Assembly (NCBI GenBank): GCA_026991575.1
Contig: JALXBF010000065.1
Span: 1-64,000 of the forward strand
Length of the DNA stretch: 64,000 bases
Origin: Planctomycetota bacterium
GTDB lineage: Bacteria; Planctomycetota; Planctomycetia; JALXBF01
Direction: 5' to 3'
Shown: piece after piece, positions 18,091-27,422 of the stretch
Numbering within the stretch: position 1 is the stretch's first letter
Layout: every line of letters starts with the position of its first letter
Made by a program: the position numbers and the translations under genes
Notes under the pieces: generated by a model
Told to the model about the DNA's origin: nothing
What the model saw: only the letters and a program-made list of their open reading frames with translations
Database searches by the model: none

Positions 18091-18467
18091 GGACTTCTTC
18101 CCTTGCGCCCCGCTGCCTTTGCACGAGTTGCGCAACAATTGTCCTTCGAGCCTGGGAGCAGTACACTTCCAGGCACACAGACACGCGCTGCTGACGTTGC
18201 CAGGGTAGGTCGGCCCGCTTTGCCTAACTTTACCCAGCGGAGCCCGTCCTTGCCAGTGGCCCAAGTCGCCCGGAGCCTGGGCCGCAATCCGGGGACGCGG
18301 TGTGGACATACCGCTGGGGACGACTGGACCTGACGCGAAACGAAGATGCTTGACGCCGAGCGGGCCGGCTCGGCTACCGGGAGCCGCACTGCCTGTCGTG
18401 GCGGGTATTTGTGACAGCGCGGTGAACTGTTGTACGATCCGTGGTGACCTTCCCCTTGGAGTCGGTT
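18091..18467. other. Divergent intergenic region between GH10-like gene and purC
   Basis: No gene seen. It holds a 7-bp hairpin, GCCGAGC/GCTCGGC with 6-nt loop (18355-18374), and the purC promoter candidate. The hairpin is upstream of that promoter, so it is not an attenuator for a transcript starting there. Confidence 0.5.
18409..18438 (+). promoter_or_regulatory. Putative promoter of the purC-aroC operon
   Basis: TTGTGA (18409-18414), 18-nt spacer, TACGAT (18433-18438), 29 bp before the purC start codon. Visual match to sigma70 consensus only. Confidence 0.4.
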
Positions 18468-19364
18468 ATGGCCGGTCAGAGAAACGCGGTCGTGGAGACG
18501 AGTCTCCCTGGGCTAACGCCGCGGCGTGGCAAGGTTCGCGACATCTACGAGCTTGGCGATCGGCTTATCATCGTGGCTACCGATCGGATCAGTGCGTTCG
18601 ACTGGGTGCTGCCGACGCCAATTCCCGATAAAGGACGCGTGCTGACGGGGCTGAGCGTCTTCTGGTTCGAGTACTTGGATGAGCCGAACCATCTGATCAC
18701 CGACAGCGTGAACCAGATGCCACTTCCAGAAGGTGCTGACCGCACGCTGCTGGAAGGCCGCACAATGTTGGTGCACAAGGCGGAGCCCGTGCCGATTGAG
18801 TGCGTCGTGCGCGGGTACCTGGCAGGCAGCGCCTGGCGGGAGTACCGCGAGTCCGGTTCCGTCTGCGGGATCGCTCTCCCGCCCGGCATGCAGGAGGCAC
18901 AGGAGCTGGACGAGCCACTGTTTACGCCCGCGACGAAGGCCACTACCGGGCATGATGAGAACATCTCCTTTGAGGAGATGGTGCGGCGGGTTGGTCAGGA
19001 CACCGCCGACGAACTCCGCGAGCGAAGCATTCAACTCTACCAAAAGGCACGGGCCTACGCCAGGGAGCGTGGCATCATCCTGGCCGACACAAAACTGGAG
19101 TGGGGCTTCCACCAGGGAAGGCTGATCCTGATCGACGAGGTGTTCACGCCAGATAGCTCGCGATTCTGGCCAGCAGATGAATACCAACCGGGGCGAAGCC
19201 AGCCGTCGTTCGACAAGCAATTCGTGCGCGACTGGCTGGCCGCAACGGACTGGGACAAGAACTCCCCACCGCCGCCACTGCCAGACAAAATCGTTGAGCA
19301 GACGCGGCAACGCTACATCGAAGCGTACGAGCGACTGACCGGGCGAACGTTCCCATGGCGCTGA
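18468..19364 (+). CDS. purC: Phosphoribosylaminoimidazole-succinocarboxamide synthase (SAICAR synthase)
   Basis: 298 aa from ATG 18468, preceded by GGAG at good spacing; GTG 18441 is an in-frame alternative. Typical blocks: RRGKVRDIYELGDRLIIVATDRISAFDWVLPTPIPDKG (nucleotide-binding N-lobe), VVRGYLAGSAWREY, DTKLEWGFHQGRLILIDEVFTPDSSRFW (catalytic/metal region). It ligates L-aspartate to CAIR with ATP in purine synthesis. Length fits the roughly 300-residue longer PurC type rather than the 240-residue E. coli form. aroC follows after 10 bp. Confidence 0.95.
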   Translation: MAGQRNAVVETSLPGLTPRRGKVRDIYELGDRLIIVATDRISAFDWVLPTPIPDKGRVLTGLSVFWFEYLDEPNHLITDSVNQMPLPEGADRTLLEGRTMLVHKAEPVPIECVVRGYLAGSAWREYRESGSVCGIALPPGMQEAQELDEPLFTPATKATTGHDENISFEEMVRRVGQDTADELRERSIQLYQKARAYARERGIILADTKLEWGFHQGRLILIDEVFTPDSSRFWPADEYQPGRSQPSFDKQFVRDWLAATDWDKNSPPPPLPDKIVEQTRQRYIEAYERLTGRTFPWR

Positions 19365-19374
19365 GAGCCTCCCC

Positions 19375-20592
19375 ATGCCACCGGCATTGCGCTATCTGAC
19401 TGCAGGCGAATCGCACGGCTCAGGCCTGGTTGCCGTCATTGACGGCTTTCCCGCTGGAGTTCGTGTGGACGTGGAAGCAATCAACCGAGAGCTGCGCCGC
19501 AGGCAAGGGGGCTACGGGAGGGGCGGCCGTCAGAAGCTGGAGCACGACGCGGTGGAAGTCGTCTCTGGGCTCTGGCACGGGGTCACGTTGGGTAGTCCCA
19601 TTGCGCTACTGATCCGGAACAGGGACGCAAAACTGGAACGGCTGCAGGAACTGCCTCGGCCGCGGCCAGGGCACGCCGACCTGAGCGGCGCGCTGAAATA
19701 CGAGGACGGCATTCGACCAATCCTGGAGCGGGCAAGCGCGCGTGAGACAGCGGCACGGGTGGCCGTCGGAGCACTCTGCGCGCAACTGTTGGCCCAGTTC
19801 AATATCCGGTGCTTCGGGTTTGTGGTCGAGCTGGGGGGAATCAGGGCCGAACCCGTTCCCGGGGATCTCGACCGTTGGCGCACCGTGCGTGATGCCAGCC
19901 CGGTCTACAGCCTTAATCCCGAAGCCGACCGACGGATCGTGGCGGCCATCGACGAGGCAGCCAACGCTGGCGATACGCTGGGTGGCATCGTCGAAGTACA
20001 CGTCTACGGACTGCCTTACGGGCTGGGCAGTCACATCCAATGGGACCGCAAGCTCCGCGGCCGCATTGCCCAGGGGTTGCTGAGCATCCAGGCCTTCTGG
20101 GGGGTTGAGTTTGGGCTGGGCTTCGAAGCGGCACGCCGGCGAGGCTCAGAGGTACACGACCCGATCCGCTTCGACCCCGATCTGGTGGAGACCCCAGCAC
20201 TAGGCTTCGTGCGACCGACAAACCACGCGGGTGGGATCGAAGGTGGTATGACCAACGCTCAGCCGCTCATCGTGCGCGCGGCGAAAAAGCCGATCAGTAC
20301 ACTGCGGCGGCCGCTCGAGTCGGTCAACCTCGAGACGCTGCAGCCCATGCGCGCTTCCTACGAACGGAGCGACGTGTGCGCGGTGCCCGCCGCGAGTGTC
20401 ATTGCCGAGAACGTCGTAGCCTTTCACGTGGCAGAGGCTTTCCTGGAGCGGTTTGGATCCGATAGCCTCAGCCAGATCGCCCGCAACTACGAATCCTATC
20501 ACCGAGCCATGAGCACAAGACTGATGGACCGCTGGCGAGCAGGCACGGAGCCGCGCGAGGAAACGATTCAGGAAGAAGGCGATGCAGAGTAA
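19375..20592 (+). CDS. aroC: Chorismate synthase
   Basis: 405 aa. Signature regions: LTAGESHGSGLVAVIDGFPAG at the N-terminus, RRQGGYGRGGRQKLE, ARETAARVAVGALCAQLL, and GIEGGMTNAQPLIVRAAKKPISTLRRPL near the C-terminus, which contact FMN and EPSP. It converts 5-enolpyruvylshikimate-3-phosphate to chorismate using reduced FMN. The last 11 bp overlap the next gene, implying coupled translation. Confidence 0.95.
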   Translation: MPPALRYLTAGESHGSGLVAVIDGFPAGVRVDVEAINRELRRRQGGYGRGGRQKLEHDAVEVVSGLWHGVTLGSPIALLIRNRDAKLERLQELPRPRPGHADLSGALKYEDGIRPILERASARETAARVAVGALCAQLLAQFNIRCFGFVVELGGIRAEPVPGDLDRWRTVRDASPVYSLNPEADRRIVAAIDEAANAGDTLGGIVEVHVYGLPYGLGSHIQWDRKLRGRIAQGLLSIQAFWGVEFGLGFEAARRRGSEVHDPIRFDPDLVETPALGFVRPTNHAGGIEGGMTNAQPLIVRAAKKPISTLRRPLESVNLETLQPMRASYERSDVCAVPAASVIAENVVAFHVAEAFLERFGSDSLSQIARNYESYHRAMSTRLMDRWRAGTEPREETIQEEGDAE

Positions 20593-23068
20593 CAACCCGT
20601 CTTCGCCAGGTCCTGCCGCAACTGATCCGAACATCTGGCAAACGGTTGTTTTGTATGGCGCGCTCCTTCTTACGCTCGTTGCCTGGCACTTTCCCATGAC
20701 CGTCGGCGGCAAGATGCCGGCGGGCGGGGACGTCGCCGGCTTCTTCCTGCCCTTGATGCGAAGCTACCAGGACGCCGTGCTATCGGGACGGTCCCTCCTG
20801 TGGAACCACAACTGGGGCTTCGGTTTTCCTCAGGTAGCAGAAAGTCAGACAGGGGCCTACTACCCCATTCGCTGGGCTCTGTACCGCTTCTTGGATCTGG
20901 AGACGGCGTTCGTCGCCGAGCTCTTGCTGCACCTAATGCTGGCTGGGGCAGGCGCTGCGTTACTTGGGCGACGAATGGGTCTAAGCAGGACCGGAGCGTT
21001 TCTCGCGGCCGTGATTTTCGTCGGCAGCGGCTTCTTCGTCAGCCACCTGGCACACCAGTGGGCCTACAGTGCCGCCGCATGGTTGCCGTGGATCCTAGCC
21101 ATTGTCTGCAGAGGAACGGGCTCAGTGGAGGGCCTTAGGAAGCGATGGTCAGGCGGTTCGGTTGCGATCCTGGCGATCGCGGTCGCGCTGCAGCTCCTCG
21201 TGGGACACTATCAAGTAGCATTCTTCACACTAGTGGCGGTAACCACAACGGCGCTGGCCGGGTGCGATGGCCGTCCCAGGCTTCAGGCGTTATCAGTACT
21301 GATGACGGGATGTTTACTGGGGGCGGGGCTGGCGGCGATCCAGTGGGTTCAAACACTAGGCCTGCTGCGCGTTGCTGGCACTGGCGGACGCGGACTCGCA
21401 TACGCCAGCGAATTCGCCGTATCGCCCTTTCACCTTGCCATCAACCTAGTGCTGCCCAGTGCATTCCACGTGATTCCCGCCTGGCGCCCAGTCGTCTGGG
21501 ACCCTTTCCACACATCGCCAGAAGAAGTGCTACCGGCATTCGGCTTTGTTGCACTGGTGCTTGTTCCCCTCGGTCTCTTTTCCGGATCACCCCGGCTGCG
21601 CAGGATCGCCATTTGCCTGGCCGCGGTCGGCTTCTCCGGTGCGGTCTTGCCGTTCGTGCCCGGGGTCAGGCTCCTGCTTGAGCTGCCGGGCATCGGCATG
21701 TTCCGGGCGCCAGCACGATGGTTGCTCATCGCTAGCGTTGGCGTTGGACTCCTTGCCGGGAACGGACTCGATGCCGTGCGCAACACCAGCGGACGAACTT
21801 TGCGGGCACAGGTGATTGCCAGCGTAGCCGCTATCACGTTCTGGTTGGTGCTAGCAACCGCGACGGTTGCTGCCCTGGCCGGAACGTTGGGCAATGGCGT
21901 TGAGCACCGCGCCCGTCTCTTCGTTTACCGCATTGCACAAGTCCTGGGACCTTGGTCACTGCCCGAACCGAATCCCGGCCAGGAAGGGTCGCCCTATCCG
22001 TCAGCAGTTCTCCAACGACTGGCACACGCCAGTCTAGTCAGCGCTGCGACCGCGCGCGCCGCGCAGAGTGCGGTTCGTCCTGAGGTCGTATGGAGCAGCG
22101 AGCTCGCGGGCCCGTGGCTCGCCTGGTCCGCAGTTGCCCTGGTACTCACCGCTACCGCAAAGAGGCCGCGACTGTTCCGGAGCGTGGCTACGGTAGCCGC
22201 TACCGTCGAGCTCGCCGTACTACAACAGCTCGCGCCGGTTGCAATGATTCAACGGCGCAATCTGGCCGAGCAGTCCGTGGTGCTCCAGTGGCTGACGGCC
22301 AAACAGGTGGGGCGTCAGCCGTACCGCGTCGTCGGGCTGCCGGGTAATGTCGCCATGCTAGCCGGCGCTGCGCCAGTGCCGGGCTATCGAACACTTGACA
22401 TACCGGTTCAAGTCCCTGGTCCGTTGACACTCTGGGCTGCACTGTCCGACCCGGCCGTCATGCGCTTACATCAGCGATTAGGGATCCAGGCATACGCGGT
22501 GCCTGTCGCGAGGGATAGCGCTCAAGAAGCGTTGCTAACGGTTCAAAGACACTTCGGGTCGGTTGAGCTGCTCGATGATCCGGTGTTGAGTGAACTCCTA
22601 TATGGGCCGCCACTAGGCCGGTCGCAACGGCAGCTGTTTCTCGTTTGCGATGGACCGTCGGACGCGGCCACTGCATGGTTCTACCCGGGAGCGAGCAGTG
22701 CACACCGTCCCGGTTGGTTTCTGACAGAAGAGGCTAGGCGGGTGACGGTCCGCTCAGATGCGACCGGTTTGGTGGTGGAACTGCTCGTCCGAGCGGAACG
22801 AGCGGGGTTGGTGCTGTGGACGGTGCCGTTCGTGCCGTGCTGGCGCGCCCGCGGTACGGAGGGGGCAGGCGCTCCGCGGGTTCTTCCACTGAGCCGGTCT
22901 GCGGAGGGCTGGATGGTAATCGCTCTGCCAACTGCGGGCAACTGGCGCGTACGATTGGCCTATGTTGACGTGCACCGCACGGTTGGATGGACGATCACGG
23001 TGGCTAGCGTGACGCTTTGGCTAGCCTACGCATGCGCGGCGCTGTACCGCTTGGCCAGGAGCAGCTGA
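20582..23068 (+). CDS. YfhO-like polytopic membrane protein
   Basis: 828 aa starting inside the end of aroC. The N-terminal 550 residues hold roughly a dozen hydrophobic segments; the early PAGGDVAGFFLPLMRSYQDAVLSGRSLLWNHNWGFGFPQVAESQTGAYYP stretch is characteristic of YfhO/GT-C-like membrane proteins, where an acidic loop precedes lipid-linked sugar binding. The C-terminal 230 residues form a soluble, probably extracytoplasmic domain, and a final TM (WTITVASVTLWLAYACAALY) closes the protein. A role in glycosylating a cell-surface polymer is inferred from the family; donor and acceptor are unknown. Position after purC and aroC probably reflects co-transcription only. Confidence 0.75.
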   Translation: MQSNNPSSPGPAATDPNIWQTVVLYGALLLTLVAWHFPMTVGGKMPAGGDVAGFFLPLMRSYQDAVLSGRSLLWNHNWGFGFPQVAESQTGAYYPIRWALYRFLDLETAFVAELLLHLMLAGAGAALLGRRMGLSRTGAFLAAVIFVGSGFFVSHLAHQWAYSAAAWLPWILAIVCRGTGSVEGLRKRWSGGSVAILAIAVALQLLVGHYQVAFFTLVAVTTTALAGCDGRPRLQALSVLMTGCLLGAGLAAIQWVQTLGLLRVAGTGGRGLAYASEFAVSPFHLAINLVLPSAFHVIPAWRPVVWDPFHTSPEEVLPAFGFVALVLVPLGLFSGSPRLRRIAICLAAVGFSGAVLPFVPGVRLLLELPGIGMFRAPARWLLIASVGVGLLAGNGLDAVRNTSGRTLRAQVIASVAAITFWLVLATATVAALAGTLGNGVEHRARLFVYRIAQVLGPWSLPEPNPGQEGSPYPSAVLQRLAHASLVSAATARAAQSAVRPEVVWSSELAGPWLAWSAVALVLTATAKRPRLFRSVATVAATVELAVLQQLAPVAMIQRRNLAEQSVVLQWLTAKQVGRQPYRVVGLPGNVAMLAGAAPVPGYRTLDIPVQVPGPLTLWAALSDPAVMRLHQRLGIQAYAVPVARDSAQEALLTVQRHFGSVELLDDPVLSELLYGPPLGRSQRQLFLVCDGPSDAATAWFYPGASSAHRPGWFLTEEARRVTVRSDATGLVVELLVRAERAGLVLWTVPFVPCWRARGTEGAGAPRVLPLSRSAEGWMVIALPTAGNWRVRLAYVDVHRTVGWTITVASVTLWLAYACAALYRLARSS

Positions 23069-23680
23069 ATCGGAGGGGAGTCCAATGCGAGGACACGGGC
23101 GGCGGCAGGTGCTGGGAGCGTCTCAGCGTCACCGATGGTGCGATGGTAGAGGCTACGCTGGCCAGGCTCGGTGTACTGGCAGCCATGAGACGAGCATCGT
23201 TTGATGAACGAAGCAAACCCATTGTGGTAACGGAAGGGAATGCCCAGTGGGAACCTTACAACGTTCCCTGCGGCGCCCACCGTGATGCACGAGAGACTCT
23301 GCGGAGTTCACCTGGGAAAGCGGCCTGAACCTTCAGACGACGATCTGGTGCGACGTCGGCTGTTTCGGAAGACGCCGGTCTCATGGTGACCGGCTTACGG
23401 CTAGTGGCACCCCGGCCGGTGCAATCCTACGACGTGGTAACGGTAGGTCGGAGTGCGACAAGGGTGATGGGCGAGGGCGGAGGAACATGGCCTTGTGCCA
23501 AGTCTGGGCGTTCGTCCGGGGGAGCGTAGCGACTGCTAAGCGTGATCGGGGCGCATGATAGGAAGGCAGACTGCCGCACGGTGTGGTAACTGGTATTCGA
23601 CGTTGTCGTGGAAACCTTGGAACCGGCCTCACTGCGGCTTGGGCTTATCGATAGGGCCTGGTGGCTAGCCCAGCGGCGCG

Positions 23681-23694
23681 TTTGCCATGGCAAA
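23681..23694. repeat. Perfect 14-bp palindrome
   Basis: TTTGCCATGGCAAA is its own reverse complement. It lies in the gene-free interval, far from either flanking start codon, so operator function for the neighbours is unlikely. Confidence 0.5.
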
Positions 23695-23935
23695 TCGACC
23701 GTAGCCTTCCAACGGCCCCGCGTGGCCCAGCGTCCAGCGCGGAATCTTCTAACGCCGGCCAGTGGCCGGACGAGCCTCCCGGGCAAGAGACTTCAGGAGG
23801 GGGCGCCTTAGGTTGCTATGCTCACCGCCGTCTGGCGGCTGCCCGCCGTGACGCTGGCTGCGCACGTTGGGCCCCGTCGTGGTACGACACCTGGCGGTGG
23901 GGCCGCCGTGGCTATGGCACCCTGGGAAACGGGGG

Positions 23936-23960
23936 GGCGCCCGGGGCTTGCCCGGGCGCC
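23936..23960 (-). terminator. GC-rich hairpin after the AAA+ gene pair
   Basis: GGCGCCCGGG/CCCGGGCGCC forms a 10-bp perfect stem with a 5-nt loop, about 25 nt past the stop of the minus-strand gene ending at 23986. On that strand it is followed by a C-rich tract with TTT, so it is not a classic U-tailed terminator, but position and stability fit transcript ending. Confidence 0.5.
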
Positions 23961-23985
23961 TGCCCACCGAGAGCCGTAGCGAGGG

Positions 23986-25428
23986 TTAATTCGCGGGAAG
24001 GATGTAACGCATGATGACCTGGACAGTTTCTCGGAAGGCACGTTTCAGCTCCGGCAGTCGAATACCCAGGCGCGCAGCCAGGCGATAGATCGTACCGCGT
24101 GAGACTCTGAGCAACCGCGCTGCCTGGGATATGTTGAACTCGGACCGCCAGAGCGCTACGTGCAGCATCCGTTCGAACAACAGGTCGGTTGCCTCCTGCA
24201 AGGTGTGTCTCTTGTCGAGAAGGATGTCTAGAGACGGAGGCAAGTGCTCGGCCAACAGTAGCTCAATCTCTTCCGAGCCGACGACCCGTCCGGCGAATGG
24301 CACGACGGCGGCTCTTGCTAGGGCTGTCACGGTACGAACGTTCTGCGGCCAGCCGCACAGTGCTAGCCTGGCGAGGGCTACTGGTCTGATCTCGGGCGGC
24401 TCCCAGCCATTGGCAGCCAGGTAGAGGGCCACCTGGGTAAGGAACATGCCAATTGCGTCAACGGGGCGGATTCGTAGCGGCGGCAGCTCCAGGTAATGGC
24501 GCGTCAGGCGCGCGTACAGGTCGGCCCGAAACTTCCCTTGCTGGACCAGTTTTCGTAACGGCCTGTTCGACGTCGCGATCACGGTGCAGTCAACGCGGTT
24601 AGTGTCGTTGCTGCCCAGCCGTTCAAAAGTGCGGTCTTGTAGGAATCGGAGCAGTTTGGCCTGGGCCGGCAGTGGTAACGTATCGACTTCGTCAATTAGC
24701 AAGGTTCCTTGGTGCGCAAGCTCGAGTTTCCCGTACTGTGCCCGGGGGCCAGCGTCGGTGAACGCGCCCGGTTCGTAGCCGAACAGTTCCGAGTCGATGA
24801 GACTGGTACCGAGGAGCCGGCCGTTGGTGGAGACCAGGGGCCCTGATCCTAGAGCTGCGTGGATTGCCCGGGCTAGGAAGCTCTTGCCTGCCCCCGTTTC
24901 ACCTTCGATCAAGATGTTTGTTCCAAAGGCAACGCGGCGGGCGAACTGGAGGACCTGCTCGATGAGGGGGCGGTGCCAGGTGACCCAGTTCATCTGCTCT
25001 CCGGGAAGAACGAGGACTTGCGGTGTTTCGTCTGGCAGCAGAAGTCTCTCTGCAATGGTGCGTCCTTCGGGGTTCGCAATTCTGCGAGTGGGGCTGGACC
25101 CAACAGGGCGAAGGGCCAAGACGCTTCCTCGGTGGAGGGCTTGCCCGGGCGGCAGTAGGCTCGTCCATGCGATTAGATCGGCAAGTTGGCGGCTCGTGCA
25201 CGTTCGTTCCTGTGTCCTGCGAATGAGCACCACATCCGCAGTGGAATCAGTCGGCGGAACGAACTGGATTCGGTTGGCCTTCATCACGCATAGGCCACGC
25301 AATTGGACCTGCTGTGCCTCGGGCCAGCCTACCAGAGCGACACGCACGCCGGGCAGAACCGTTCCTGAGGGAGGCAAACCGAAGTCGACGTAGTTCCGTT
25401 GCGCTGTATTCTGTCGTTTGCTGCTCAT
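23986..25428 (-). CDS. Sigma54-activator-type AAA+ ATPase with Fis-like HTH (ATPase-competent partner)
   Basis: 480 aa from ATG 25428 (GGGAAC-type SD; GTG 25464 is an alternative). Residues 1-150 form an N-domain that is neither a recognisable receiver nor FHA domain. The AAA+ core has Walker A GETGAGKS (176-183), loop 1 GAFTDA instead of GAFTGA (221-226), intact Walker B TLLIDEVD (about 242-249), sensor I ATSNRPL and FRADLYARL with the Arg finger; the sensor II region reads WPQNVRTV rather than WPGNVREL. A Fis-type HTH (ISQAARLLRVSRGTIYRLAARLGI) lies near the C-terminus. It is the second gene of a two-gene unit with the homologue upstream, 96 bp apart. Likely function: sigma54 promoter remodelling. 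Confidence 0.8.
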   Translation of the reverse strand: MSSKRQNTAQRNYVDFGLPPSGTVLPGVRVALVGWPEAQQVQLRGLCVMKANRIQFVPPTDSTADVVLIRRTQERTCTSRQLADLIAWTSLLPPGQALHRGSVLALRPVGSSPTRRIANPEGRTIAERLLLPDETPQVLVLPGEQMNWVTWHRPLIEQVLQFARRVAFGTNILIEGETGAGKSFLARAIHAALGSGPLVSTNGRLLGTSLIDSELFGYEPGAFTDAGPRAQYGKLELAHQGTLLIDEVDTLPLPAQAKLLRFLQDRTFERLGSNDTNRVDCTVIATSNRPLRKLVQQGKFRADLYARLTRHYLELPPLRIRPVDAIGMFLTQVALYLAANGWEPPEIRPVALARLALCGWPQNVRTVTALARAAVVPFAGRVVGSEEIELLLAEHLPPSLDILLDKRHTLQEATDLLFERMLHVALWRSEFNISQAARLLRVSRGTIYRLAARLGIRLPELKRAFRETVQVIMRYILPAN

Positions 25429-25474
25429 GACCTGTTCCCTTCTCTGCTCTTCAGATGATCGCACAGTTGAACTA

Positions 25475-25509
25475 CCATCACTGATGCTGTCACGGGCGCC
25501 GTCACTGAT
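25475..25509. repeat. Direct repeats between the two AAA+ genes
   Basis: CCATCACTGAT (25475-25485) and CCGTCACTGAT (25499-25509) are spaced 24 bp start to start, with TGTCACGGG between them. They lie upstream of the downstream AAA+ gene and could be activator binding sites. Confidence 0.35.
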
Positions 25510-25524
25510 ACGCGCGCACTACGG

Positions 25525-27000
25525 TCAGCCGTCGTCATCATCGCGCGAAAACTTCGAGGGATTAATCCCTGCCTTCGCCAGCGTACGGAGTGCGTGGGTG
25601 CGCCATACGCCCTCTCGGCGAGCTGCCTCGGAGACGTTGCCCCTGGTTTCCCGAAGGGCCCGCAGCAGACGGATCAGATCGAGCAGGTACCTGGCCCTCG
25701 GGAAGTCCTCTCCTCGGCTGATCAGCTCAAGCAGCTCCTTGAGGTAGTCTTCCTCAATGCCGGGCGTTGACGGAGGACGGGCACGGAGCTGCAGGGCTGC
25801 CTCGATGTGGTCCGCTCCGATGGAGTCCCCTTCGGCCATGGCGATGGCATCCTCGATGGTGTACTCGAGCTCCAGGATGTTAAATGGCCATCGTTCCTGC
25901 TTGAGCCTCTCGAGCGCCTCCGGGGTTAGCCGGGGCCGGTTCCTGTGGTCCTGCCTATTGCTCGCACCGTCCTGCTCAGCGTCTGGTCCGCTGGCCGATC
26001 GTTGCGATGCAGTCGCTTTACAAGTGGATTCTGCCGCTTTCTTGGTTTCGCGGGCCGTCTTTCCGGACTCCGGTGGTTGAACGGGCACCCGACAGGCTTG
26101 CACGATCCACGGGATATCATCGAGCCGCTCACGCAGCGGGGGGACATCGAGCCGGAGCTGGGAGATCCGCGCGTAAAAGTCACGGCGGAGTTTTCCTTGA
26201 GCGATGGCGGCTTCCGGATCGCCGGTATACGTGCAGATCACGGTGCAAGGGACGCGCACCGACGTGCGGTGGCCAACGGGCCGAACGACACGGTCGTCGA
26301 GGAACGACAGCAAGGCTGCTTGTGCCTCGAGCGAGAACGCGTCCACGTGTTCGAAGAGCACGGTACCGCCCTGAGCTAGCGTTAACAGGCCGATCCGCTC
26401 GTTGTAGGCCCCGGTGAATGCCCCCTTTGCATGGCCGAAGAGGGATGAGGCCATCAACGAAGACTCCACAATCTCCGGGCCAATTCGTATGAGCGGCGCG
26501 TCGGGGCCGTTGAGCATGAGATGGATGTAGTGGGCGAGCGACGTCTTGCCGGATCCGACCTCACCCCGGATCAGAATGTTCTGGCCCCGGCCAGCGTACT
26601 GAGCCACGCGGTGGATGAGGCGAACCGTTGCCTTACTCGATGCCCTCCATTCCTTTTCCCCCGTCCGTAGGACCCAGCCACGATCGAAGGGTTCGAGGCG
26701 CCACTTGCCCGCACGTCGCGGAATCAGGTATCGCTGCGCGGCCGCCTTGTCGGCCGTCTTGAAGACAACGAAGTCCTCGGCGGCAACGATGCCGCCGGGG
26801 GGCTCTGAGCATGTTTTGAGGACTACCTCCTCCAGTTCGCTCAGGTCAATCGCGTTCGGATCGGAGATCCAACAGACAAGATTGCCCTCGTGGAACGGCC
26901 GAGTGCCCGTCGGGTCAATGCGACGATACTGGACTCGGTGATCTGCGAGATATGGAAACTCGGCCGAAGCAACAAGGATCACGATGGTTGCTTCAGCCAT
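25525..27000 (-). CDS. Sigma54-activator-type AAA+ protein with degenerate ATPase motifs
   Basis: 491 aa from ATG 27000 (AGGAG, 8 nt spacing). The N-terminal 110 residues are unassigned. Walker A is GEVGSGKT (146-153) and loop 1 a perfect GAFTGA (193-198), with FYARI and PPLRERLDDIP retained. Walker B reads TVLFEHVD (about 213-220): the Mg-binding Asp is Glu and the catalytic Glu is His. Sensor I lacks the usual Asn (ICTYTGDP), and the sensor II block is WPFNILEL, without Arg. A hydrophilic insert at about 305-357 separates the core from the lid. The C-terminal HTH (VSEAARREGVWRTHALRTLAKAGI) is divergent. ATP may be bound but hydrolysis is doubtful. It is co-oriented with, and upstream of, the ATPase-competent homologue. 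Confidence 0.78.
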   Translation of the reverse strand: MAEATIVILVASAEFPYLADHRVQYRRIDPTGTRPFHEGNLVCWISDPNAIDLSELEEVVLKTCSEPPGGIVAAEDFVVFKTADKAAAQRYLIPRRAGKWRLEPFDRGWVLRTGEKEWRASSKATVRLIHRVAQYAGRGQNILIRGEVGSGKTSLAHYIHLMLNGPDAPLIRIGPEIVESSLMASSLFGHAKGAFTGAYNERIGLLTLAQGGTVLFEHVDAFSLEAQAALLSFLDDRVVRPVGHRTSVRVPCTVICTYTGDPEAAIAQGKLRRDFYARISQLRLDVPPLRERLDDIPWIVQACRVPVQPPESGKTARETKKAAESTCKATASQRSASGPDAEQDGASNRQDHRNRPRLTPEALERLKQERWPFNILELEYTIEDAIAMAEGDSIGADHIEAALQLRARPPSTPGIEEDYLKELLELISRGEDFPRARYLLDLIRLLRALRETRGNVSEAARREGVWRTHALRTLAKAGINPSKFSRDDDDG

Positions 27001-27365
27001 GGCTCAACTCCTTTCTGCTTGGAACCCAACTCGGAATCCAAACCCGAGCGCCTCACCGGAGGCGCCCACAAAGAGCCGACGAACGATAACAACACGCCAT
27101 GCCAACAAAGGAGCGCTAACCCTAAACCCTGCGTCTTCGACGAGTGTGACGGGGATCGTGGCCGAACTGCTCGCTGAAAGGGAGCTGCTCCTCCGCGGTC
27201 CCCAGACCGCTCGCAGAAAGGACGCAGGAGAAGTCAGCGACGCACGACCGGGTTACCATCGACGCCTCTTGTCGGTTCGTTGCACCTCCACCCCGGTGGG
27301 GACAATGTCAAGCCGTTCACAACACAACCGTCAACTCTTGCACCGGACCGCGCGATCCGCAAATA

Positions 27366-27395
27366 CTAATAACCACTCGCGAGGGACCCTGTCAA
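27366..27395 (-). promoter_or_regulatory. Putative sigma70-type promoter for the AAA+ gene pair
   Basis: On the minus strand TTGACA (complement of 27390-27395), 18-nt spacer and TATTAG (27366-27371). The -35 box is a perfect consensus match. The nearest minus-strand gene starts at 27000. Confidence 0.45.
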
Positions 27396-27401
27396 GTCCC
27401 C

Positions 27402-27422
27402 TGTGGCAAAAATGTTACCACA
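27402..27422. promoter_or_regulatory. Imperfect palindrome with sigma54-like spacing, possible operator
   Basis: Arms TGTGGCAA and TTACCACA match at 7 of 8 positions around AAATG. Read on the minus strand it also contains GG-N10-GC (27406-27419), the spacing of a sigma54 -24/-12 element, although the intervening bases fit poorly. It sits just upstream of the TTGACA box. Confidence 0.35.

Larger units (their letters stand above)
23069..23985. other. Gene-free 0.9-kb stretch between convergent genes
   Basis: No open frame here has family-like composition or a convincing start. It contains a 14-bp palindrome at 23681, short self-complementary segments at 23400-23660 and a GC-rich hairpin near the right end. 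A non-coding RNA is possible but I cannot assign a class. Confidence 0.4.
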
